From contig NZ_JABCJE010000001.1 of the NCBI RefSeq assembly GCF_013377535.1, positions 248,001 to 312,000 of the forward strand: DNA of 64,000 bases, written 5' to 3'. Below are positions 50,789-59,754 of this stretch, piece by piece (position 1 is the first letter of the stretch; the number at the start of each line of letters is the position of its first letter). The notes under the pieces are model-generated. The model worked only from the letters and a program-made list of their open reading frames with translations. It made no database searches and had not been told where the DNA came from. The stretch comes from Donghicola mangrovi (GTDB lineage Bacteria > Pseudomonadota > Alphaproteobacteria > Rhodobacterales > Rhodobacteraceae). The position numbers and the translations under genes are program-made.

Positions 50789-50915
50789 GCGCTGCGGTCC
50801 CTTTGCCCGTGTTTTCTGCACCTTATCAGGAAAACTGTCAGGTAAACCTAGTCATGAAAAGCGCCGCAGCGAACTTTTTTGTTCGAATGCGTAAACAATG
50901 CGATTTTGACAGCAG

Positions 50916-51476
50916 TCAGACCTGCGGACCGGGGACGTAAAGGTTGTTGGCAAGGGTTTTCAGGATGATACTGCCGTTGGCCTGCGCCTCGCTCGCGCCC
51001 TTGGGGGCATAGAGCGCCATAGACACCAGACGCCCCGACACCACGCGGATCGCCCGCCAGTAGCGTTCATCCCCACCGGGCAGGGTTTCCTGCCCACCGT
51101 TCGCGATGTGCAGCAGGGACACCATATCGGTCTCTTCGCTGGCCAGAACCGCGGGATTTCCAAGGGCATTCGCAAATGCCGCCGAGGAAACTTGCTCCAC
51201 GCTGACCTTGGGGCCGACCGAGACGGTGATGATTGCAGGCGTTGCCGCCACCCCCAGCAGGGACCGGCAGCTGGAAATCAGCGCAAAGCCACCCTGCACG
51301 CCTTGGTCCTTGGAGTTTCCGGTATCAATACAATACCCCGCAGGTGCAGCAAGAACGACCTCGCCGCCCGCCAGCGTAATTGTCCGAGGCTTATCATTCA
51401 CCAAAGGCAGACGGTCGCAGCTGGCGGCGATGATCACGCCGACCAAAATCAACAGGGCCCGAACCGTCCGTCTCAC
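50916..51476 (-). CDS. Probable lipoprotein of unknown function
   Basis: A 186-residue protein if GTG 51476 is used: VRRTVRALLILVGVIIAASC gives a classic lipoprotein signal with the lipobox IAASC at Cys20. An upstream in-frame GTG at 51533 would add 19 residues and make an unusually long n-region. Neither start has a clear ribosome-binding site. The mature part (GGEVVLAAPAGYCID; GGFALISSCRSL) has paired Cys and no known fold. Envelope location is inferred from the lipobox. Confidence 0.7.
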   Translation of the reverse strand: MRRTVRALLILVGVIIAASCDRLPLVNDKPRTITLAGGEVVLAAPAGYCIDTGNSKDQGVQGGFALISSCRSLLGVAATPAIITVSVGPKVSVEQVSSAAFANALGNPAVLASEETDMVSLLHIANGGQETLPGGDERYWRAIRVVSGRLVSMALYAPKGASEAQANGSIILKTLANNLYVPGPQV

Positions 51477-51563
51477 TGTGGCTAATACTTTCAAGCAGGG
51501 GTGCAGGATCCGAAACCTGCACGCACGAATCACTGTGTAATTCTTAACGGGATTACCCTTTGT

Positions 51564-51587
51564 AAAAAAGGGCCATCAGGGGCCTTT
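51564..51587 (-). terminator. Terminator directly after the 51-residue ORF
   Basis: On the minus strand AAAGGCC (51587-51581) pairs with GGC-CTTT (51574-51567, one bulged base) and is followed by further T residues. It begins at the stop codon of the short ORF, supporting a minus-strand transcript that ends here. Confidence 0.6.
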
Positions 51588-51742
51588 CACCTTATTTTAA
51601 GGTGGTATCTGCCATATCTGCCCTGCAGTTTTTGCATGACTTGTCCAGTGACCTGACGATAGCGGGGGAGCTCATTGGAAATAGCGGAAATCCTGCCGTC
51701 GGGCATTGCCAGTTCAAGCCGCCCTGCTAGAGATAGAATCAT
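51587..51742 (-). CDS. Putative 51-residue protein divergent from, and start-overlapping, the CPBP gene
   Basis: A short frame beginning MILSLAGRLELAMPDGRIS and ending RYGRYHLKIR, basic in its second half (net positive). GAGGG lies about 8 bases before the ATG, better than the ribosome-binding site of the divergent CPBP gene. A terminator starts at its stop. Its ATG (51742-51740) overlaps the CPBP ATG (51741-51743) on the other strand. No domain is recognised. It could also be a chance frame over an sRNA or promoter region. Confidence 0.45.
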   Translation of the reverse strand: MILSLAGRLELAMPDGRISAISNELPRYRQVTGQVMQKLQGRYGRYHLKIR

Positions 51743-52640
51743 GAAATTTCCCTCTGCATATGCAGCACACGACAGTTTAGCCGCCCCCGCCAAGACCCAT
51801 CCCGAGGGGTGGCGCTTTGCCTTGGGCATGGTTGTGATGCTGGTCGCCGGGTACGGCATCATGTCGACCTACTGGGCCTTTGTGCAGACCATCGCCGGTG
51901 GGCAGGCCCCCGCCCTGCTGCAAGATGCCGAGGAAGGGGCCAGCCCTATCGGAATGATCCTGTTGCTGATCGGCTTTGGCTCGATGGCGGCGGGGCTGGC
52001 ATTGTCCACGCAGCATGTCCACAAGCGCGCCTTTGCCAGCCTGTTCGGGCCTCTCGATCTGGCGTGGGCCCAGTTCAAACAAGTGGCTCTGCCGGTCGCC
52101 GGAATTTCCCTGCTGATCGCCATTCTGCCGCCGTGGGGCGGCACCCACGAATTGCAGCCCCATCTGACCTTGGGCACGTGGCTGACCCTGCTGCCGCTGT
52201 CCTTGCTGGCGGTGGGTATTCAGGTCGCCACCGAAGAGGTCGTGTTCCGCGGCTACCTTCAGCAGCACCTGTCGGTGATCAACCGTGATCCGCGCGTCTG
52301 GATCGGCCTGCCTGCCCTGCTGTTTGCCTTGGGGCACTATTCGCCCGCCACCGCTGGACCGAATGCGGTGCCGCTGGCGCTGTGGGCGGGGGCGTTCGCG
52401 CTTGCCATGGCGGACCTGACGGCGCGCTCGGGCACCTTGGGGCCCGCGATTGCCGTCCACTTTGTCAACAATGTCTTCGCGATGGTCATCATCTCTTACC
52501 AAGGGGATCTTTCAGGTCTGGCCCTGTACACTCTGCCCATGTCGATGGACGACGCAGAGCCTGTGCGCGCTGCCCTGCTCGTTGACATCATGATGCTGCT
52601 GGTCACTTGGTTGGCGGCCCGCTTGGCACTGCGCCGATGA
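51741..52640 (+). CDS. CPBP family intramembrane glutamic endopeptidase
   Basis: A 299-residue inner-membrane protein with about seven to eight hydrophobic helices. The CPBP (Rce1/Abi) active site is complete: EEVVFRGYLQQHL (Glu pair and Arg), LFALGHYSP (His) and IAVHFVNNVF (His/Asn). The start ATG 51741 is supported by similarity to the next gene's N-terminus (YAAHDSLAAPA here, YAPHDRYIAPA there). Family members process prenylated or other membrane peptides; the target here is unknown. It overlaps the next CPBP gene by 4 bases. Confidence 0.88.
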   Translation: MKFPSAYAAHDSLAAPAKTHPEGWRFALGMVVMLVAGYGIMSTYWAFVQTIAGGQAPALLQDAEEGASPIGMILLLIGFGSMAAGLALSTQHVHKRAFASLFGPLDLAWAQFKQVALPVAGISLLIAILPPWGGTHELQPHLTLGTWLTLLPLSLLAVGIQVATEEVVFRGYLQQHLSVINRDPRVWIGLPALLFALGHYSPATAGPNAVPLALWAGAFALAMADLTARSGTLGPAIAVHFVNNVFAMVIISYQGDLSGLALYTLPMSMDDAEPVRAALLVDIMMLLVTWLAARLALRR

Positions 52641-53539
52641 AGTCCTACGCCCCCCACGACCGCTATATCGCCCCTGCCCTGCCCAGCGCAGATTTCCCGC
52701 GACTGGTCATCGGCTATGCCATTATCGAAGCCGCCTACTATGTCAGCCAGCACGCCTTTTCCCTGCTGCTGCTCCTGATCGGCGAGACGACGGGTTTCAG
52801 CGATCTGGAGCCCAGCTATGAATATGGCGACACTGCGCTGGGGTTGCTGCTGCAGCTGTTCTCCTTTGTCTTTCTGGCGTTGGCGGTGATCGGGGTCACT
52901 TGGGCCCATCACAGCCGCAGCGGTTGGACACTGCTGGGGCGGCTCGACAGGTTCATCCCCACGCTGATTGCCACAGTCGGGGCCTGTGCTGCGGTTTTTG
53001 CCGCGCTCGAGGTCCTGCCCCCCTTCTACAGCTTCGAGGGCGGAGAGCTGCAATTCGGCCGCATCGCCCTGCTGCCCCTGTCGATGCTGGCCATTCTGGT
53101 CCAGACCGGGACCGAGGAATTGCTCTATCGCGGCTACCTGCAACAGCAGTTCGCGGCCCGTTTCAGCAGCCCTGTGATCTGGATGGTGGCGCCGAACCTG
53201 ATGTTCGGGCTGGCGCACTGGGACCTTGGCGGGGACTTCGTGACCTCGGCCCAGTATATGATGTGGACCTTCCTTTTCGGGCTGGCCTGCACCGATCTGA
53301 CCGCGCGAACCGGCTCTTTGGCTGCCGCGATGGGCTTTCATTTCGCGAACAACGCCTATGTTTTCCTATTCTGGGCCGAGGAAACGACCCCCGACTCAGG
53401 GCTTGCCGTGCTGCTGTTCCCCTATTGGGAGGGCACCGGCGATGCCGCCCCCGTACCCCTGTTTGACCTGATTTTCTTTAATGATCTGGCGTTACCGGTG
53501 GTTCTGTGGCTTGCAGTCCGGCTTGCTATTCGCCGCTGA
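52637..53539 (+). CDS. CPBP family intramembrane glutamic endopeptidase (tandem paralogue)
   Basis: A 300-residue paralogue of the preceding protein, about the same length and topology. The catalytic motifs are EELLYRGYLQQQFA, LMFGLAHWD and MGFHFANNAYVF. ATG 52637 overlaps the previous stop by 4 bases. Both genes end shortly before accD. The two N-termini and the order of motifs show a tandem duplication with later divergence; whether they form a pair or cut different substrates is not known. Confidence 0.88.
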   Translation: MKSYAPHDRYIAPALPSADFPRLVIGYAIIEAAYYVSQHAFSLLLLLIGETTGFSDLEPSYEYGDTALGLLLQLFSFVFLALAVIGVTWAHHSRSGWTLLGRLDRFIPTLIATVGACAAVFAALEVLPPFYSFEGGELQFGRIALLPLSMLAILVQTGTEELLYRGYLQQQFAARFSSPVIWMVAPNLMFGLAHWDLGGDFVTSAQYMMWTFLFGLACTDLTARTGSLAAAMGFHFANNAYVFLFWAEETTPDSGLAVLLFPYWEGTGDAAPVPLFDLIFFNDLALPVVLWLAVRLAIRR

Positions 53540-53605
53540 TTGCATTCTCCGGCTATGGCGCTTATCTGTGCGCCAACGCGCCGCAGTAGGCCTCAGGGGA
53601 AACGC

Positions 53606-54529
53606 ATGAACTGGATCACCAACTACGTCCGTCCGACCATCAACTCGTTCTTCTCGCGTCGTGACACGCCCGAGAACCTGTGGACCAAGTGTGAGTCCTG
53701 CGGAACCATGCTGTTCCACCGCGAGCTGAAGGACAACCAGAACGTCTGCACCAACTGCGGCCACCACATGGCGATCACCCCCCGTGAACGCTTTGCGCAC
53801 CTGTTCGACGGCGGCATCTTTGTCGAGGTGGACGTACCCGAGCCCCTCGCTGACCCCCTGCAGTTCCGCGACCAGAAGAAATACCCCGACCGCATGAAAG
53901 CGGCCCAGAAAAAGACCGGCGAGAAAGAAGCCATGCTGGTCGCCGAAGGTGAAATCGGCCGGACCCCCATCGTGGCGGCGGCGCAGGACTTTACCTTTAT
54001 GGGCGGCTCGATGGGCATGTACGTGGGCAACGCGATCATCGCCGGTGCCGAGCGTGCGGTTGCCACCGGCAAACCCTTTGTTCTGTTCTCGGCCGCTGGC
54101 GGCGCCCGTATGCAAGAGGGCATCCTGTCCCTGATGCAGATGCCCCGCACCACCGTCGCCGTGCAGATGCTCAAAGAAGCGAACCTGCCCTACATCGTCG
54201 TGCTGACCCACCCCACCACGGGCGGCGTCACTGCGTCCTATGCGATGCTTGGCGATATCCAGATTGCTGAACCGAACGCCCTGATCTGCTTTGCCGGTCC
54301 CCGTGTGATCGAACAGACCATCCGCGAAAAGCTGCCCGAGGGCTTCCAGCGCGCAGAATACCTGCTGGACCACGGTATGCTGGACCGCGTGACCCCGCGC
54401 ACCAAACTGCGTGAAGAGCTGATCACCATCATCCGCATGCTGATGGGCCAGCCCCCTGCGATCGTCGGCGACCTGCCCGCCCCCGCGGCCGCTCCGGCCG
54501 AAGAAGCGCCCGCAGCTGACAGCAAATGA
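53606..54529 (+). CDS. accD: Acetyl-CoA carboxylase carboxyltransferase subunit beta
   Basis: A 307-residue subunit that forms the carboxyltransferase with AccA. The N-terminal zinc ribbon has four Cys (CESCGTMLF, then CTNCGHH). The crotonase-like part includes [23 protein letters not shown] and [17 protein letters not shown] short Ala/Pro-rich tail follows residue 285. ATG 53606 has AGGGGAA upstream. It overlaps folC by 4 bases, an arrangement common in proteobacteria. Confidence 0.96.
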   Translation: MNWITNYVRPTINSFFSRRDTPENLWTKCESCGTMLFHRELKDNQNVCTNCGHHMAITPRERFAHLFDGGIFVEVDVPEPLADPLQFRDQKKYPDRMKAAQKKTGEKEAMLVAEGEIGRTPIVAAAQDFTFMGGSMGMYVGNAIIAGAERAVATGKPFVLFSAAGGARMQEGILSLMQMPRTTVAVQMLKEANLPYIVVLTHPTTGGVTASYAMLGDIQIAEPNALICFAGPRVIEQTIREKLPEGFQRAEYLLDHGMLDRVTPRTKLREELITIIRMLMGQPPAIVGDLPAPAAAPAEEAPAADSK

Positions 54530-55800
54530 CCGGCGTATCCTCTGACGTCATCCTCGAACGGATGATGGCCCTGCACCCCAAGGTCATCGACCTGACCTTG
54601 GATCGCGTCTGGCGCCTGCTCGAGGCTCTGGGGAACCCGCAAAACGACATGCCGCCCGTGATCCACATCGCGGGCACCAACGGCAAGGGCAGCACCCAAG
54701 CGATGATCCGCGCGGGGCTCGAGGCGATGGGTAAAAAGGTCCACGCCTATACCTCGCCGCATCTGGCCCGCTTTCACGAGCGTATCCGTCTGGCCGGAGA
54801 GTTGATCAGTGAACCCGCGCTGACCGCCCTCTTGGACGAATGCTATGAACGCAACGAAGGCGGCAACATCACCTATTTCGAGATCACGACCTGCGCGGCC
54901 CTGCTGGCCTTTGCGCGGACGCCTGCGGATTACACCTTGCTCGAGGTTGGCCTTGGCGGGCGACTGGATGCGACCAACGTGATCGACCAGCCTGCCCTGA
55001 CCATCATTACCCCCGTGGACATCGACCATCAGCAATTCCTTGGGGAAACGCTGGCCGAGATCGCGGGCGAGAAGGCCGGTATCATCAAGCGCGGCGTCCC
55101 CGTGATTGTGGGCCCGCAAAAGGACGAAGGTCTGGACGTGATCGAAGCCCGCGCCGAGCGTCTTGGCGCGCCCGTTCTGGCCTATGGCCAACACTGGCAT
55201 GTCAGCACCGAGAACGGCCGCCTGATCTATCAGGACGAGCGGGGCCTGCTGGACCTGCCGCTGCCCAACCTGCCCGGCCCGCACCAGATCACCAACGCAG
55301 GTGCAGCCCTTGCCGCCCTGCGCCATCTGGGTGCAGACGAAGCCGCCTGCGAAGCCGCCGTCACGCAGGCCTTCTGGCCCGCGCGGATGCAGCGCCTGAA
55401 AACCGGCCCCTTGGTCCAGATCGCGGGCGAGGCAGAGCTGTGGCTTGATGGCGGGCACAACCCTGCCGCCGGTGACGCCATTGCCGCGACGCTGGCCCAG
55501 ATGCCCAAGCGCGAGACCCACCTGATCTGCGGGATGCTGAACACCAAGGACATCGCAGGCTATCTGCGCCCCATGGCGGCCTATGCGGACAGCCTGTCGG
55601 CGGTGTCCATCCCCGGCGAGGCCAATACCCTGCCCGCCGAAACCACCGCAGAGGTCGCCGCCAAAGTCGGCCTGACCGCCCACATCGCCGAAGACGTCGA
55701 GCACGCCCTGCGCCACATCATCGACACCCACGGCAACGTGCGCGTTCTGATCTGCGGCTCGCTCTATCTGGCGGGACAGGTTCTAAAGCAAAACGGCTGA
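54526..55800 (+). CDS. folC: Bifunctional dihydrofolate/folylpolyglutamate synthase
   Basis: A 424-residue ATP-dependent ligase that adds glutamate to dihydropteroate and folates. The P-loop is [14 protein letters not shown] (about 45-58), then [15 protein letters not shown], and the later metal and substrate segments are [12 protein letters not shown] and [15 protein letters not shown]. The C-terminal Mur ligase-like part includes [14 protein letters not shown]. It is translationally coupled to accD. A hairpin (GGCTG...CAGCC, about 55795-55819) lies at the stop without a T run. Confidence 0.95.
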   Translation: MTGVSSDVILERMMALHPKVIDLTLDRVWRLLEALGNPQNDMPPVIHIAGTNGKGSTQAMIRAGLEAMGKKVHAYTSPHLARFHERIRLAGELISEPALTALLDECYERNEGGNITYFEITTCAALLAFARTPADYTLLEVGLGGRLDATNVIDQPALTIITPVDIDHQQFLGETLAEIAGEKAGIIKRGVPVIVGPQKDEGLDVIEARAERLGAPVLAYGQHWHVSTENGRLIYQDERGLLDLPLPNLPGPHQITNAGAALAALRHLGADEAACEAAVTQAFWPARMQRLKTGPLVQIAGEAELWLDGGHNPAAGDAIAATLAQMPKRETHLICGMLNTKDIAGYLRPMAAYADSLSAVSIPGEANTLPAETTAEVAAKVGLTAHIAEDVEHALRHIIDTHGNVRVLICGSLYLAGQVLKQNG

Positions 55801-55852
55801 GACCTGTATGGTCCCAGCCGCCTTGGCTGCCTGTTGTGAGTGGTAGGCTAAT

Positions 55853-56458
55853 TCAGGATTTCGCACCCGAGAAACGGCGCTCGACGCGGCCGCTGGCGCG
55901 CATAATGGTGGCCATCACGTCCGCTTCGGAGGCGGGCATCATCACCACATTGCTGGTCGGCACACGGCGGCGCGCCACGTTGCAGGCGCCGCTGCCGGGG
56001 CGGACCATGACAACGACGGGGCTGTTGCCTTGCTCGACGATGTTCAGCAGGGTTTCGGCGTTATGCTCGTCTGCGGCGCTATCCTCGAGGCATAGAACCA
56101 CGCTGTGAAAGGTCATGCCGCTGTTGCGCAGGATCGAGATCGCCAGCATCGGATCATCCGAACCTGCAACCTCCAGACCCTCTTCGCTAAGCAGCTGGGT
56201 CATCGCACCCAACGCTTCGGTGGAATCGGTGACCAGCAGAACCGGCAGCACCGCGCGGTTCGCCGCGACCGGCGCCGCAGCCCAGGCACGGGCGGGTTCG
56301 TTGGCAACCAGATGGTTCGGACGACCATAACGTTCAAACTGCAGACCGCCGTCGGCGCCGCAGACAAAGGTCAGTCCCTTGGGCTCTTTACTGGGTAAAT
56401 AGCCACACGTGCGCGAATGGCGCGAACGGTTGTGGATGTTGTCTTGATGATCACTCAT
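55853..56458 (-). CDS. Receiver-like domain protein of unknown role
   Basis: A 201-residue protein. The first ~80 residues are low in known features (SRHSRTCGYLPSKEPKGLTF). From about 85 it looks like a CheY-type receiver: PVLLVTDSTEALGAMTQLLSEEG, then SVVLCLEDSAADEHNAE, and VVVMVRPGSG. The expected acidic pair and phospho-Asp are altered (LVTDS, LCLED), so normal phosphorylation is doubtful. ATG 56458 is chosen because the protein-like composition starts there; the open frame reaches 56620. Its operon partners are unknown; the rhodanese gene is divergent. Confidence 0.65.
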   Translation of the reverse strand: MSDHQDNIHNRSRHSRTCGYLPSKEPKGLTFVCGADGGLQFERYGRPNHLVANEPARAWAAAPVAANRAVLPVLLVTDSTEALGAMTQLLSEEGLEVAGSDDPMLAISILRNSGMTFHSVVLCLEDSAADEHNAETLLNIVEQGNSPVVVMVRPGSGACNVARRRVPTSNVVMMPASEADVMATIMRASGRVERRFSGAKS

Positions 56459-56710
56459 TTCACAATGGCCCGTGTTGGAGGGTGGTCTTGGTATGGAAAA
56501 AGTTACCTCATAAGGCGTATATCCGACAGTTACCCTTCGGGATCGAAATACATACTTTCTGATATAAAACCCCATCAAGGGGCCATATTTGCGACCCTTT
56601 GCCCGTTGACGGAGGGGCATTTCAGTCGGTACACATGTAAATAATAATAACAGAATGTGTGGCGAGCAGCCCCATTATACAGCGGTAATCTCGGATCGGA
56701 GGGCTCTCTG

Positions 56711-57325
56711 TTGGCGATGCCTTCGGGAAAGAGCGTAGGCGTGGCTATCTGTTTGGCTACGTTCGCGCCCCATGTGGCAGCACAGGACACCGGCGGGCAG
56801 AATCTTGCCCGTCTGGACTGGAAGGGAGTCTCTGTCGGGATCACCCAGACCCTGCCGGAGAGCGACCTATCCCGTTGTGACACCGATTGCCTGCCCCCGC
56901 TGACGCCGCACCGCGGAATCATCCCCGTGGCCGAAGCCGAAGTGATCGGGTTCCTGCGCAACCAGGTGACCGAGGGCACCGGCCTGTTGATCGACGTGCG
57001 GTCCGCGCAGGCCTATGCGGCGGGCTCTATCCCCGGTGCGCTGAACATTCCGCTGGAACTGCTGAGAGACACCAATCCCTATCGCGCGGACATCCTGAAG
57101 GCGTTCGGTGCGATGGACGCGCCCTCGAACACGCTGGACTTTGCGACCGCCCGCAGTGTGCTGGTGTTCGGGGATGGTCCGCTGGACCCTGACGCCGCCA
57201 GTGCCGCCAGCCAGTTAGTGCAGGCCGGATACCCTGCGCGGCAGGTTCTGTACTATCGCGGTGGGCTGCAAAGCTGGCAACTGATGGGCCTGAACATCGC
57301 AGAGCCCAAGGGAGCGCCGTCATGA
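56711..57325 (+). CDS. Exported rhodanese-like domain protein
   Basis: A 204-residue protein with a signal-like N-terminus (MPSGKSVGVAICLATFAPHVAAQ, cleavage near AAQ). The rhodanese-like domain covers about 75-195 (LLIDVRSAQAYAAGSIPGALNIPLE written in part as DVRSAQAYAAGSIPGALN; YYRGGLQSWQLMGL). The usual catalytic Cys is missing: the loop reads LVFGDGPLD. The TTG start at 56711 is placed by GGAGGG 7 bases upstream; ATG 56717 is possible. It overlaps the LysM gene by 4 bases. Confidence 0.8.
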   Translation: MAMPSGKSVGVAICLATFAPHVAAQDTGGQNLARLDWKGVSVGITQTLPESDLSRCDTDCLPPLTPHRGIIPVAEAEVIGFLRNQVTEGTGLLIDVRSAQAYAAGSIPGALNIPLELLRDTNPYRADILKAFGAMDAPSNTLDFATARSVLVFGDGPLDPDAASAASQLVQAGYPARQVLYYRGGLQSWQLMGLNIAEPKGAPS

Positions 57326-57810
57326 TCCGCGTTGCCCTGTTCACCCTGCTGACCATCATCGCCAATCTGGCGATCTACCTGTTCAACCCGTGGCAAGAGA
57401 GCGAGGCCATCGCCTCGATCCCCGAGATGGCCGTGATGGAAGCGCCCGAGGCCCCCAAGGGCCGTCTGGTGCGCCTGTCCGATGTGCGCGCTGCCGTGGC
57501 GCAGACCGTCCAGAAACAGCCCGTGGCCGCGCCGGAACCCGCCGCGCCGACCGAGGCAGTCGTTGACCCGCTACAGGACAGCACCCGCGCGGTGATCGCA
57601 GAGATTGCGGCAGCCACCGGCCTGCCCTCGCCCCAGTCGCCCAAGGCCGGGGGCAGCGTTTACGTTGTCCAGCCCGGCGACAGCCTGACAACCATTGCCC
57701 AGACCCACTATGGCGACCCGATGGAGTTCCGCCGCATTTTCGAGGCGAACCGCGCGGTGATCGGCTCCGCGCCTGTGGTTGCCCCGGGGATGCGGCTGGT
57801 CCTGCCCTGA
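57322..57810 (+). CDS. LysM domain protein
   Basis: A 162-residue protein with an N-terminal membrane anchor (VALFTLLTIIANLAIYLF), a Pro/Ala-rich linker, and a C-terminal LysM domain (YVVQPGDSLTTIAQTHYGDP, about 113-160) for peptidoglycan binding. It is coupled by a 4-base overlap to the rhodanese-like gene, and both are exported, so the pair probably works in the envelope. Its stop is immediately next to the convergent zapE stop. Confidence 0.88.
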   Translation: MIRVALFTLLTIIANLAIYLFNPWQESEAIASIPEMAVMEAPEAPKGRLVRLSDVRAAVAQTVQKQPVAAPEPAAPTEAVVDPLQDSTRAVIAEIAAATGLPSPQSPKAGGSVYVVQPGDSLTTIAQTHYGDPMEFRRIFEANRAVIGSAPVVAPGMRLVLP

Positions 57811-58878
57811 TTACTCGCGGTCGTCGCCCCAGCCTTCGGACTGCATCTCGCGCAGGCGGCTGGCGGTGCGGTTGAATTCGAACGCACCGTCCCCTTCGAT
57901 ATACAGCATCTCGGGCTTGTCGGCGGCACTGGCGATCAGACGCACCTTGGCTTCGTAGAGGGCATCCACCAGCGTCACGAACCGCTTCGCCTCGTTAAAG
58001 TTCGAGCGCCCCAGACAGGGGATATTTTCAATCACCAGCACGCGCAGGGCATGGGCAATCGCCAAATAATCCCCCGGCCCCAGGGCCGCGCCGCACAGTT
58101 GGTGAAAGCCAACACGCCCCACCCCGTTATGATGCCGCGGGATCTCGACCTTGCGGCCCTTGACCGTCAGGACCAAGGGATGCTCCTGCCCGCCGGTCAG
58201 ATCCTGCCAGATGCTATTGATCTCGGCGCGGGCATCGTCGTTGGCGGGGTAGAAATAGACAGGGCTGCCCGCCAGACGGTTCTGGCGGTAATCGCGGGGA
58301 CTGACCATTTCCCAGACGACCAGCTTTTCCTTGATCAGCGCGATGAAGGGCAGGAACAGCTGCCGGTTCAGACCGTTCTTGTAGAGGTCATCGGGGATGC
58401 GGTTCGACGTGGTCACGACCACCACGCCCGCATCGAACAACATCTGGAACAGACGCCCCACGATCATCGCATCCGTGATGTCGGTGATCTGCATCTCGTC
58501 AAAGGCCAGCACCTTGACCGAGGCAATGATCTCTTGGCCGACGGGCTTCAGCGCGTCCTCGACACCGTCCTTGCGGGCCTTGTGCATGGCCTCGTGGATT
58601 TCCTGCATAAAGGCATGGAAGTGCACACGCCGGACGGGAACCGTCAGGTGCTGCACGAACAAGTCCATAATCATAGACTTGCCGCGACCCACCCCTCCCC
58701 AAAGGTATAGTCCCTTGGGCGGCGGCGGCGCCTTGCGGAAGAGACCGCGCTTGACCGGAACCGCCAGCTCTGCGGCGATGCGGTCGAACTCGGGCAACAC
58801 GGCTTCCTGTGCGGGGTCGCTGTGGATTTTACCTTCTGCGACTCGTGCCGCATATATTTGCTGGATGCTCTGGGTCAT
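57811..58878 (-). CDS. zapE: Cell division protein ZapE (AFG1-like ATPase)
   Basis: A 355-residue cytoplasmic ATPase associated with constriction of the Z-ring and, in mitochondria (AFG1/LACE1), with protein turnover. The P-loop is YLWGGVGRGKSMIMD, Walker B-like VLAFDEMQITDITDAM, and VVTTSNRIPDDLYKNGLNR is family-typical. ATG 58878 is the natural start; a perfect 8-bp inverted repeat lies 13 bases upstream (58891-58915). It is convergent with the LysM gene with no gap. Confidence 0.95.
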   Translation of the reverse strand: MTQSIQQIYAARVAEGKIHSDPAQEAVLPEFDRIAAELAVPVKRGLFRKAPPPPKGLYLWGGVGRGKSMIMDLFVQHLTVPVRRVHFHAFMQEIHEAMHKARKDGVEDALKPVGQEIIASVKVLAFDEMQITDITDAMIVGRLFQMLFDAGVVVVTTSNRIPDDLYKNGLNRQLFLPFIALIKEKLVVWEMVSPRDYRQNRLAGSPVYFYPANDDARAEINSIWQDLTGGQEHPLVLTVKGRKVEIPRHHNGVGRVGFHQLCGAALGPGDYLAIAHALRVLVIENIPCLGRSNFNEAKRFVTLVDALYEAKVRLIASAADKPEMLYIEGDGAFEFNRTASRLREMQSEGWGDDRE

Positions 58879-58890
58879 GTCGCCTGATTA

Positions 58891-58915
58891 GCTTGGCGCA
58901 CCCCTCTCGCCAAGC
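58891..58915. promoter_or_regulatory. Inverted repeat GCTTGGCG-N9-CGCCAAGC
   Basis: A perfect 8-bp dyad just upstream of zapE. On the zapE transcript it would form a hairpin in the 5' leader. It could also be an operator. Confidence 0.5.
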
Positions 58916-59082
58916 CCAGAGCCGTCACCCAAAGCTCACATTCAGCATTTTGATTATACCTAATGCTATTTAGTTTTTGCGTTCTTAGCCGTTCCAGCGT
59001 AAACAAATGTAGATTTATTCAGTGCTCCAGTTATCATTTAGAATGACACAATAAACGTACGTGCGGATAGCGAGCGGATAAA

Positions 59083-59721
59083 ATGATTGCTGAGCAAACC
59101 TCCGAGAAGACTAGGGTCCTGATAGCCGATGACCATTCGATGGTTCTCGAAGTTCTGAGTCTTTTTCTCGCCTCCCAGCCGGATCTGACTGTAGTTTCGG
59201 CGAACAACCTTGATGAAGCTCTGGTCAAACTAGAGAAGGAAGGCCCCGTTGATGTGGTCCTTCTGGACTACAACATGCCCGGCATGAACGGCCTCGAGGG
59301 CCTGAAAAAGATGATCGAACGCACGGGCGGCAAGCCTGTCGGCATCATCACCGGCACCCCGACCCGTAAACTTCTGGATGAAACGCTGGAAGTCGGTGGC
59401 GCGGGTCTGATCCCCAAAACCATGCAGGCGCGCAGCCTTGCGAACGCGATCCGCTTTATCGCGTCGGGCGAGGTATACACCCCGCTCAGCCTCATGCACG
59501 AAGAGGCCGCCCCCGCATCGAACCCCGACAGCCCCCTGAGCGATCGCGAGATGACCGTTCTGAACTATCTGGGTGAGGGCAAGCAGAACAAAGAGATCGC
59601 CTACGAGCTTGATCTGTCCGAAGCGACGATCAAAATGCACGTTCGTTCGATCTGCACCAAGCTGTCCGCAAACAACCGCACCCATGCGGTGTTTATCGCG
59701 CGGAACACTGGCCTGCTGTAA
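59083..59721 (+). CDS. LuxR-type two-component response regulator
   Basis: A 212-residue response regulator. The receiver has the acidic pair D16-D17, phospho-acceptor D62 in VVLLDYNMPGMNG and a Lys near 112 (LIPKTM). The C-terminal GerE/LuxR HTH is about 150-210 (LSDREMTVLNYLGEGKQNKE; LSEATIKMHVRSICTKL). No sensor kinase is adjacent. It stands beside flagellar genes, convergent with fliA, so control of motility is possible but not shown. The upstream region (58916-59082) is AT-rich. Confidence 0.9.
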   Translation: MIAEQTSEKTRVLIADDHSMVLEVLSLFLASQPDLTVVSANNLDEALVKLEKEGPVDVVLLDYNMPGMNGLEGLKKMIERTGGKPVGIITGTPTRKLLDETLEVGGAGLIPKTMQARSLANAIRFIASGEVYTPLSLMHEEAAPASNPDSPLSDREMTVLNYLGEGKQNKEIAYELDLSEATIKMHVRSICTKLSANNRTHAVFIARNTGLL

Positions 59722-59731
59722 GGTTCAGGTG

Positions 59732-59752
59732 GGGCGCCCGAGTGTGGCGCCC
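59732..59752. terminator. Hairpin between the convergent response-regulator and fliA genes
   Basis: GGGCGCC (59732-59738) pairs perfectly with GGCGCCC (59746-59752). There is no T run, but its position between convergent stops suggests a shared transcription end. Confidence 0.55.
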
Positions 59753-59754
59753 TA

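Noticed and set aside
54238-55731. A 497-codon minus-strand open frame
   Set aside because: Antisense to accD-folC, with shadow composition.
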